Shown here piece after piece: positions 57,788 to 64,000 of a stretch of DNA of 64,000 nt. Under the pieces are notes generated by a model. It was not told where the DNA came from. It was given only the letters and a program-made list of their open reading frames with translations, and made no database searches. Numbering within the stretch: the first letter of the stretch is position 1; every line of letters starts with the position of its first letter. Position numbers and translations under genes: made by a program. The stretch is taken from the NCBI GenBank assembly GCA_012221805.1, contig CP015195.1:1349771-1413770 (forward strand), written 5' to 3'. The stretch is from Pasteurellaceae bacterium RH1A. GTDB lineage: Bacteria > Pseudomonadota > Gammaproteobacteria > Enterobacterales > Pasteurellaceae.

Positions 57788-59902
57788 ATGATTGAACAAG
57801 ATTCCCCATTTAAGGTAACCCTTGACGATAACCGCATTGCCATTGTGAAAATTGATGCCGACAATGCCGAAAACTGGCTGCCCGAGAGCTTTGTGGACGA
57901 CTTGCGGGGCGTGATCGGCACGGTTTTATACCAGCAGGCTCGGGGCGTGATTTTTATTTCAGCCAAAGAAGATGTTTTTATCAAGGGCTTTAAGTTGGCA
58001 GGTTTGGCTGAAAAAAGCGATGAGCAGCTCAAGACCCTATCCCACGATATGCAGGCCGTTATGCGGGAAATCAACGTGCTCAAAGTGCCAGTAGTGGCCG
58101 CCATTCATGGCCACTGTTTCGGCCTGGGCTTGGAGCTGGCCTTGGCCTGTGATTACCGCCTGGCCAGTGAATCTGCCGACACCAAATTCGCCATGCCGCA
58201 GGTGCGTTCGGGCATTCTGCCCTTTGCGGGCGGCACTCAACGCCTGCCCCGTTTAATTGGCCTGCAAAATGCCACGCCACTCTTGCTCTCTGGCCAAAAA
58301 ATTGGGGTGGAGAAGGCCTTAAGGCTGGGCCTGGTGGATAAAGCGGTGCCAAAAAGCGTACTTTTTGCAAGAGCCTACCAAATGTTGATGGACAATGCCA
58401 TCAGCAAAATCAACCACCGCCAGGACAATCCCTCCCTCTTTAAACGCTGGCGTAAGCAGTTGGAAGGCAATAAATTCTTCCGCCAGAAATTTTTAGACCG
58501 AACCGAGAACCTGGTCTGGCTTAAGGCCTTCGGCAATTATCCAGCCGTGGAAAAAATCATTGAGCTGCTCAAAGAACCCCATTTCAAACCAGGCCTGGCC
58601 TTGGAGCAAGAAGCCTTTGTGGATTTGCTCAGAACAGAGCAGTCGCAAGTCCTGATTCGGCTCAAACAGACCGAACGCCAGATGAAGGCCCAATATGTTG
58701 AGATGGGTAATGTGCGGGATGTCTTACAAGTTAGCGTACTGGGCAGCGGCTTTATGGGGGCCGGTATTGCCTATTTAACCGCCAATAATGCCCGCGTGCC
58801 GGTGCGGATTAAGGACATTCACCCCTCTGAAATCCAAAAGGCCCTACGCACCTGCTACAACCTCATGCAGGCCGCCGTGGCCAAGAAAACCCTCAATCAC
58901 GGCGAAATGGTGCAACGTATGAACCTGATTACCGGTGGCGACCGCTTAGTCGCTGCCCAGGCCACCGACTTTGTGATTGAAGCGGTGTATGAAAAGCTGG
59001 AACTCAAGCAGCAAATGGTGCGGGAGAGCGAGGCCTATTATGACGAACACGCCATTTTCGCCAGCAATACCTCCACCTTCAGCATTAAGGAAATTGCTTC
59101 TGTCGCCCAGCGGCCTGAAAATATCATCGGCTTCCACTATTTTAGCCCCGTGACCAAACGCAAGCTGGTGGAGATCATTCCCCATGAAAAAACCAGCCAG
59201 CACACCATTGCCACGGCCATTCACTTTGCCATTCAGCAGGGCAAGATCCCGCTTTTGGTGGCTGACAAGCAGGGCTTTTTCATCAACCGTATCTTGACCC
59301 CTTATTTGTTGGAGGCCATTCAGTGCCTGGTGGAAGGGGAGGGCATTGAGTTTATCGACCGCTCCCTGCAAGAGTTCGGCTTTAAGCTCGGCCCGCTGGC
59401 CATTATTGATGAAATGGGCCTGGATGTGATGGTGAAATCCAACCCAGCCCTGGTGGCCGAGCTAGGCCAACGTTTCGCCCTGCCTGAAAGTGTGGACAGC
59501 CTGATCAAAAATGAACGCAAGGGGCGGAAAAACAAGCGGGGCTTCTATTTATACGATTCCTACGGCAACCGCACCCAGGAAGATAAGAGTATCTACCATG
59601 TGATGGAAACCATCATGCGTAACGATATGGAGGCCGAGCAAATCGCCCGCCGCTGTATCCTGCGTATGATCAACGAGGCCTGTTGGTGCTTGCAAGATGG
59701 CGTGATTCGCTCCACTGACGAGGGCAATGTGGCCTCGGTGCTGGGCCTGGCCTTCCCTGAATTTCGGGGCGGAATTTATGCCTACATTGAAAAAGTGGGT
59801 GCGCCAACCATTGTGGAACAGTTGCAAAAACACGCCAAACTCCATGGCAGCCGCTTCGAGCCTTGCCAATGGTTGCTAGAAAAAGCCCAGCAAGCGGTGT
59901 AG
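57788..59902 (+). CDS. fadJ: FadJ-like multifunctional protein with altered hydratase site
   Basis: The 704 residues match FadJ: an N-terminal enoyl-CoA hydratase domain (to about 190) and a 3-hydroxyacyl-CoA dehydrogenase part (from about 310; VLGSGFMGAGIAYL, NTSTFSI, GFHYFSP, LVEII). The dehydrogenase residues look complete. In the hydratase, Glu116 is kept but the second catalytic glutamate (LPE in E. coli FadJ) is Gln138 (MPQ), and the AGAD substrate loop has become KGFK (66-69). GGAG precedes the ATG at 57788. With fadI it forms an apparent beta-oxidation operon that may only retain the dehydrogenase step. Confidence 0.9.
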   Translation: MIEQDSPFKVTLDDNRIAIVKIDADNAENWLPESFVDDLRGVIGTVLYQQARGVIFISAKEDVFIKGFKLAGLAEKSDEQLKTLSHDMQAVMREINVLKVPVVAAIHGHCFGLGLELALACDYRLASESADTKFAMPQVRSGILPFAGGTQRLPRLIGLQNATPLLLSGQKIGVEKALRLGLVDKAVPKSVLFARAYQMLMDNAISKINHRQDNPSLFKRWRKQLEGNKFFRQKFLDRTENLVWLKAFGNYPAVEKIIELLKEPHFKPGLALEQEAFVDLLRTEQSQVLIRLKQTERQMKAQYVEMGNVRDVLQVSVLGSGFMGAGIAYLTANNARVPVRIKDIHPSEIQKALRTCYNLMQAAVAKKTLNHGEMVQRMNLITGGDRLVAAQATDFVIEAVYEKLELKQQMVRESEAYYDEHAIFASNTSTFSIKEIASVAQRPENIIGFHYFSPVTKRKLVEIIPHEKTSQHTIATAIHFAIQQGKIPLLVADKQGFFINRILTPYLLEAIQCLVEGEGIEFIDRSLQEFGFKLGPLAIIDEMGLDVMVKSNPALVAELGQRFALPESVDSLIKNERKGRKNKRGFYLYDSYGNRTQEDKSIYHVMETIMRNDMEAEQIARRCILRMINEACWCLQDGVIRSTDEGNVASVLGLAFPEFRGGIYAYIEKVGAPTIVEQLQKHAKLHGSRFEPCQWLLEKAQQAV

Positions 59903-59936
59903 AATAGGCGTTTTTTTACAAATATAAGGAAGAAAA

Positions 59937-60785
59937 ATGGCCTTTGCCTCTCTTTTTACCCTCTTAGACGACATCGCCGCTGTGCTAGATGATGTGGCTG
60001 TGATGACAAAAGTCGCTGCCAAGAAAACCGCAGGTGTGGTAGGTGATGATCTGGCCCTTAACGCCAACCAAGTCACCGGTGCGACTGCCGAGCGGGAGTT
60101 ACCCATCGTTTGGGCTGTGGCCAAGGGGTCGTTGATCAACAAGGTTATCCTGATTCCGATTGCCCTCTTACTCGCCGCTTTTCTGCCTGCCTTGATTGTG
60201 CCATTGCTTATGATTGGCGGCGCCTACCTTTGTTTTGAGGGGGTAGAGAAGTTGCTGCACAAGTTCTTCCATAAGGAAGAAGCGGTAGAGCAGCCAGTGG
60301 TTTTTGATGAAGCGGCCAAGATCAAGGGTGCGATTCGGACCGATTTTATCCTGTCCGCCGAAATCATCATTATTGCCCTGGGCGTGGTGTCTGCGGCCAG
60401 TATGACCACGCAAATTCTTTCCCTTAGCCTAATTGGTGTGGGCATTACCGTGGTGGTTTATGGCCTGGTGGCCTTGATTGTTAAAGCCGATGACTTGGGC
60501 CTTTACCTTATGCAGAAACCAGCCACCGCAGGCCTAGGCAAGGGGATCTTATGGCTTATGCCACGTTTTATGCGGCTGTTAAGCATTGTCGGCACCATTG
60601 CCATGTTCTTGGTCGGCGGCGGGATTTTCACCCACAACTGGGAAACCTTGCACCACATCTTGGCTGAATATAACTTGGTGGATGGGCTACTAGGTATGCT
60701 GGCCACCTTGGTGGTGGGCGTGATTATCGGCGCTATTTGCTGTGCAGTGATTTTGCCAGTGATGAAATTGTTTCACAAATCTTAA
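59937..60785 (+). CDS. DUF808 (YedI-type) membrane protein
   Basis: The 282 residues agree with the YedI/DUF808 family: a conserved soluble start ([40 protein letters not shown]) and five or six membrane segments. The function is unknown. TAAGGAAG precedes the ATG. It follows fadJ after 34 bases and may be read with it. An inverted USS pair follows the stop codon. Confidence 0.9.
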   Translation: MAFASLFTLLDDIAAVLDDVAVMTKVAAKKTAGVVGDDLALNANQVTGATAERELPIVWAVAKGSLINKVILIPIALLLAAFLPALIVPLLMIGGAYLCFEGVEKLLHKFFHKEEAVEQPVVFDEAAKIKGAIRTDFILSAEIIIIALGVVSAASMTTQILSLSLIGVGITVVVYGLVALIVKADDLGLYLMQKPATAGLGKGILWLMPRFMRLLSIVGTIAMFLVGGGIFTHNWETLHHILAEYNLVDGLLGMLATLVVGVIIGAICCAVILPVMKLFHKS

Positions 60786-60791
60786 TTCAAG

Positions 60792-60841
60792 AACAAGCGG
60801 GCTTAAATTTGCAAATTTTTGCAAAAAATAACCCGCTTGTT
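60792..60841 (+). terminator. Inverted USS pair, probable terminator
   Basis: AACAAGCGGG (60792-60801) is the perfect complement of CCCGCTTGTT (60832-60841), with pairing AT-rich tails and T-rich sequence after. It separates the DUF808 gene from folA. Confidence 0.78.
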
Positions 60842-60861
60842 TATTTTTTAGGGGTCTTATT

Positions 60862-61368
60862 ATGAAAATCAGCCTTATTGTTGCCCGCACCCTCAATCAT
60901 GTTATCGGCAAGGACAATCAAATGCCCTGGCATTTACCTGTCGATTTAGCCTGGTTCCGCCAAAATACACTGGGCAAACCCGTGATTATGGGCAGAAAAA
61001 CCTACCAATCCATCGGCCGGCTCTTGCCCAAACGGCCCAATATTATCTTATCCCGCACAGGTTTTGAGGTGGAAGGGGCCTTATCAGCCAGCAACCTAGA
61101 CCAAGCCTTGGCCTTAGCAAAAGACTTAGGCCATAGCGAGGCCATGATCATTGGCGGCGGCGAACTCTTTAAACAAGCCTTAAACCTTGCAGATAAATTA
61201 TACTTAACCGAAATCCAAGCCCAGATTGAGGGCGACACCTTTTTCGAGTTTGATGAAAGCCAGTGGCAGCTTAAACAAGAAAGCTGGTCAGAGATAGATG
61301 AAAACAATCCTTACCGCTGCCGATTTATGATTCTAGATCTTTCGCATAATGTAGATTATGTTAAATAA
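60862..61368 (+). CDS. folA: Dihydrofolate reductase
   Basis: FolA reduces dihydrofolate to tetrahydrofolate with NADPH and is the target of trimethoprim. The 168 residues show the usual features: IVARTLNHVIGKDNQMPWHLP with the Met20-type loop, GRKTYQSIGR, RPNIILSR and IIGGGELFKQAL. The active-site acid is Asp28 (VDLAWF). It is a chromosomal type, with AGGGG before the ATG. It stands between a USS pair and a bidirectional hairpin. Confidence 0.95.
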   Translation: MKISLIVARTLNHVIGKDNQMPWHLPVDLAWFRQNTLGKPVIMGRKTYQSIGRLLPKRPNIILSRTGFEVEGALSASNLDQALALAKDLGHSEAMIIGGGELFKQALNLADKLYLTEIQAQIEGDTFFEFDESQWQLKQESWSEIDENNPYRCRFMILDLSHNVDYVK

Positions 61369-61375
61369 GATAAAA

Positions 61376-61400
61376 TAAGGGAGCTTGAATGCTCCCTTTT
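61376..61400. terminator. Bidirectional terminator between folA and an unknown gene
   Basis: An 8-bp stem (61377-61384 with 61391-61398) with a 6-base loop runs into TTTT on the plus strand and TTATTTTA on the minus strand. It serves the convergent genes on both sides. Confidence 0.82.
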
Positions 61401-62035
61401 CAGTATAACTGTCTTTTTAAGAGGTTAAGGGTTAAATCAGGTTGTTTAAAAAGCATAGTTTTATCGGTCAAGTGATTAAGTCCCTCTAAATCTTGTTTTG
61501 AAATATAGGTTATGGCCTCTCCTTGTATGGCATATTCAGCTTGAAAGCATTTATCCAAAGCCTGATCGCAGGCCTCTTCATTTTCGAGGATTGAGAAAAG
61601 ATAATCCGAAAGCTGAGCGTTCAAAAGATCAATCATCAACCTTGAACAATCCAGGATATGCTCAACTTTATGCTCAATTAAAAAACTCAAAAAGGTATAT
61701 AAGCACTCCCCGACTATTTTATAAGTGATATTCTCTGTTGTGCTGCTATATATTTCATCTGTATCAATGATTAAGCCATCACATTTTTCCCTTAAAGGGA
61801 TAAGGGTTAAAGCATCATTTGTTTGTTTTGCGTTCTGATAAATGAAATCAAAGGTGAGAAAGGCATCTCCTTTTTGAAGGCCTCTATCCATTTCACTAAT
61901 ATCTATATGGCAATCAATATCCTGGTATAAAGTCACAATTCTATCAAGACAAAAAACACCAAAGCGTTTTTGTTGATTAAGGTTTAAAGCCCGTAAGGCT
62001 TTCCTTAAGGCCTCCTCCTTAAACTTTGTTATCAT
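61400..62035 (-). CDS. Hypothetical soluble protein, AT-rich
   Basis: A 211-residue soluble protein that begins MITKFKEEALRKALRALN and is rich in Leu, Asp and Ile, mostly helical. It faintly recalls the DUF416/YjaG group in its C-terminal half, but I cannot confirm this. AGGAG seven bases before the ATG at 62035 decides the start. Its first 17 bases overlap the end of the membrane-protein gene upstream, so the two are co-translated. The pair is AT-rich and separates folA from hemW, unlike the surrounding housekeeping genes. Confidence 0.6.
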   Translation of the reverse strand: MITKFKEEALRKALRALNLNQQKRFGVFCLDRIVTLYQDIDCHIDISEMDRGLQKGDAFLTFDFIYQNAKQTNDALTLIPLREKCDGLIIDTDEIYSSTTENITYKIVGECLYTFLSFLIEHKVEHILDCSRLMIDLLNAQLSDYLFSILENEEACDQALDKCFQAEYAIQGEAITYISKQDLEGLNHLTDKTMLFKQPDLTLNLLKRQLY

Positions 62036-62669
62036 TTTCCTGCTCCTTTTTCCCAAACCTAAACTTTTTAAATCTTTTCGCCTTTTTAGACATTAAAAAG
62101 ACAAAAACAAAGAACAGAATGCTCAAAAAAGCAAATAAGCTATTATAAACCCAATCATCAAATTTACCCGATTGCATGATGGTATAAGAGGCGAAATCCT
62201 TTTTTACATTATTATCGTAACTGACCCCGTCCCAAACGTATTCCTTAGGTGCAAAACCATAATTGAAAACCCGAATAGGATTATCTCGTGTGCCCTTGCC
62301 CTCTCTCCTTTCTTTAGGATGAACAAGCAAAAAGATAGGCCCCTTCTTAAGGCCTTTACTATAGCTGGCCAGGGGCTTAAAATCATGATCTCTTTTGCCC
62401 TTATGGAAATAATAGACAGCGTAATAAGTCTTATCTTTTCTCAACAAATAAATATCTGCCCGATCATGATACATATGGCTTCTCCAAGAACGCTCTACAT
62501 ATTCATAATTATCTAGCCGAATTTCTTCAGAGGCCTTCTTATAATCAAGCGTGTTCGAAAATAATAGGGCAAGAAGACGGGGGACAATAACTACACCCCA
62601 GAAAAGTAGGCCAGAAAAGAGGGCAATATGGGTTATATGATTAGAAAGATAGGTTTTTAATTTCATCAT
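62019..62669 (-). CDS. Hypothetical membrane protein with two membrane segments, AT-rich
   Basis: A 216-residue protein with a membrane segment near residues 12-34, a polar middle of about 125 residues with many Tyr, Lys and Arg, a second membrane segment near 175-195, and a strongly basic tail. I do not recognise it. The ATG at 62669 is behind AGGATAC; a TTG at 62708 would add 13 residues. It overlaps the next gene by 17 bases. The pair could be an accessory unit such as a polymorphic-toxin immunity pair, but there is no direct sign. Confidence 0.58.
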   Translation of the reverse strand: MMKLKTYLSNHITHIALFSGLLFWGVVIVPRLLALLFSNTLDYKKASEEIRLDNYEYVERSWRSHMYHDRADIYLLRKDKTYYAVYYFHKGKRDHDFKPLASYSKGLKKGPIFLLVHPKERREGKGTRDNPIRVFNYGFAPKEYVWDGVSYDNNVKKDFASYTIMQSGKFDDWVYNSLFAFLSILFFVFVFLMSKKAKRFKKFRFGKKEQENDNKV

Positions 62670-62773
62670 CTTATAGGTATCCTGTGGATCACGGCGCTTG
62701 TAAGCCAACTATAGCCAATTTACCTGCAAAATGCTACCATAAGACCCTTTTTAGCCACTATATCAAGACCTTA

Positions 62774-63931
62774 ATGAACCTAAGCCTGCCGCCCCTGAGC
62801 CTTTATATTCACATTCCCTGGTGTGTACAAAAATGCCCTTATTGTGATTTTAACTCCCACGCCCAAAAGGGACTGATTCCTGAAGCGGACTATATCCAAC
62901 ATCTGTTGGCAGACTTCAGAGCTGATTTAGAGCGTTACAGGGTTGCGATAAGCCAGCGTAAGATCCACTCCATTTTTATCGGCGGTGGCACGCCCAGCCT
63001 CTTTTCGGCTGAAGGCATTGGCTATTTGCTGGCTCAAATCCGCCAACTGATTGATTTTGAACCCCATATCGAGATTACTCTGGAAGCCAACCCAGGCACA
63101 GCCGAGGCAGAACGCTTTATTGGCTACGCCCAGGCAGGCGTAAACCGAATTTCTATGGGCATTCAGAGCTTTGAACCTGAAAAACTGCTCAAGCTGGGCC
63201 GAATTCACGATAATCTTGAGGCCAAGCAAGCGGTGCATTTTGCCCAAAATGCTGCAAATTTTGGCCTTAAGAGCTTTAATATCGACCTCATGCACGGCCT
63301 GCCTAACCAGTCGGTGAAACAGGCCTTGAGCGATTTGGAGCAAGGCATTGCCCTCAATCCACCGCATTTGTCTTGGTATCAATTAACCATTGAACCCAAT
63401 ACTCTCTTTTATTCCCGCCCCCCTACCCTGCCCGATGACGATGAACTTTGGGACATCTTCGAGCAAGGCCATGCGCTTCTCACTCAAGCAGGCTATGAGC
63501 AATACGAAACCTCGGCCTATGCCAAGCCTGGTTTTCAGTGCCAGCATAACTTAAATTATTGGCGGTTTGGTGATTACCTGGCCATCGGTTGCGGGGCCCA
63601 CGGCAAAATCAGCTATCCAACGGGTGAAATCTACCGCTTCAGCAAAACCAAACACCCCAAGGGCTATATGCGGGGCGAATATCTCTACAGCCAAGATCCA
63701 ATCGCTTTAGAAGACCGCCCTTTTGAATACTTTATGAACCGCTTTCGCCTCTTAGAGCCAACGCCAAAAGCCGAGTTTGAACAATATACAGGTTTAAAAC
63801 GTGACAATGTTGCGGAAATTATGGATTGGGCCCTTGCAAAAAACTACATCCAAGAGACCGCTTGCAGCTGGCAAATCACACAGCACGGCAAGTTGTTTTT
63901 AAATGAGTTGTTGGAAGGTTTTTTGAGATAG
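62774..63931 (+). CDS. hemW: Radical SAM family heme chaperone HemW
   Basis: HemW binds heme and delivers it to membrane respiratory proteins; it is related to, but distinct from, the HemN coproporphyrinogen dehydrogenase. The 385 residues contain the radical-SAM motif C17-x3-C21-x2-C24 (CVQKCPYC), GGGTPS, and the HemW C-terminal domain. The frame is open 90 bases upstream, but the N terminus MNLSLPPLSLYIHIPWC aligns with the family start. No strong ribosome site is visible. A REPIN follows the stop. Confidence 0.93.
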   Translation: MNLSLPPLSLYIHIPWCVQKCPYCDFNSHAQKGLIPEADYIQHLLADFRADLERYRVAISQRKIHSIFIGGGTPSLFSAEGIGYLLAQIRQLIDFEPHIEITLEANPGTAEAERFIGYAQAGVNRISMGIQSFEPEKLLKLGRIHDNLEAKQAVHFAQNAANFGLKSFNIDLMHGLPNQSVKQALSDLEQGIALNPPHLSWYQLTIEPNTLFYSRPPTLPDDDELWDIFEQGHALLTQAGYEQYETSAYAKPGFQCQHNLNYWRFGDYLAIGCGAHGKISYPTGEIYRFSKTKHPKGYMRGEYLYSQDPIALEDRPFEYFMNRFRLLEPTPKAEFEQYTGLKRDNVAEIMDWALAKNYIQETACSWQITQHGKLFLNELLEGFLR

Positions 63932-63938
63932 GCTTTTT

Positions 63939-64000
63939 GTAGCGTGGGCTTCAGTCCACGATGTTAGGTAAATTTTATCAATAACGTGGGCTGAAGCCCA
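63939..64000. repeat. REPIN cut by the window end
   Basis: GTAG plus CGTGGGCTTCAGTCCACG, a 24-base spacer, then the start of the inverted unit (CGTGGGCTGAAGCCCA). It is the same family as the element at 35731-35794. The last few bases, presumably CGCTAC, lie outside the window. Confidence 0.8.

Overview
The window is chromosomal DNA from a gammaproteobacterium of the family Pasteurellaceae. The best evidence is the uptake signal sequence of the Actinobacillus pleuropneumoniae/Mannheimia type (core ACAAGCGGT with an AT-rich tail). It recurs in intergenic gaps and inside genes, often as inverted pairs. Gene content agrees: pheS-pheT-ihfA, sspA-sspB, ftsH-rlmE, metY-rimP-nusA-infB. The genus cannot be fixed from sequence alone. 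gltA and acnB show that the citrate end of the TCA cycle is present, unlike in Haemophilus influenzae.

Layout. 1-4.3 kb: a type III-like restriction-modification pair on the minus strand, with a G10 tract inside the methyltransferase and an AT-rich target-recognition segment. 4.4-9.4 kb: truB, rbfA, tRNA-Val, apaH, an SH3-domain protein, phosphate transporter and its DUF47 partner. 9.8-17.2 kb: pheS, pheT, ihfA, an NlpC/P60 lipoprotein, a candidate small RNA, rseB-rseC, sspA-sspB. 17.6-27.5 kb (minus strand): fadD, gltA, acnB, an exported SAM-hydroxide-adenosyltransferase-like protein, aspC, purU, hns. 28-32.5 kb: a lysine riboswitch with an NhaC-type transporter (probably LysW), then ftsK. 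32.5-35.7 kb: an AT-rich accessory patch with a DUF1016 nuclease and small unknown genes, one frameshifted. 35.8-39.2 kb: msrQ-msrP and a methionine-rich exported protein, divergent from an ECF sigma factor, a zinc anti-sigma and a TusA-like protein. 39.2-48.2 kb: rlmM, initiator tRNA, rimP-nusA-infB, ftsH-rlmE. 48.4-55.6 kb: a DUF2310 protein, pnp, deaD, a small exported protein, epmB. 55.6-63.9 kb: ydfG, a fadI-fadJ pair with altered active sites, a DUF808 protein, folA, two unknown genes, hemW.

Genes that appear to work together. Sigma factor, anti-sigma, methionine-rich protein and MsrPQ resemble a periplasmic hypochlorite-defence regulon. nusA-infB and rbfA-truB, usually close together, lie about 35 kb apart on opposite strands. 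No transposase, prophage or CRISPR array was seen. At least eight intergenic palindromic elements of REP/REPIN type, from several sequence families, are scattered through the window, some inside operons. All calls come from reading the sequence; no database search was run.
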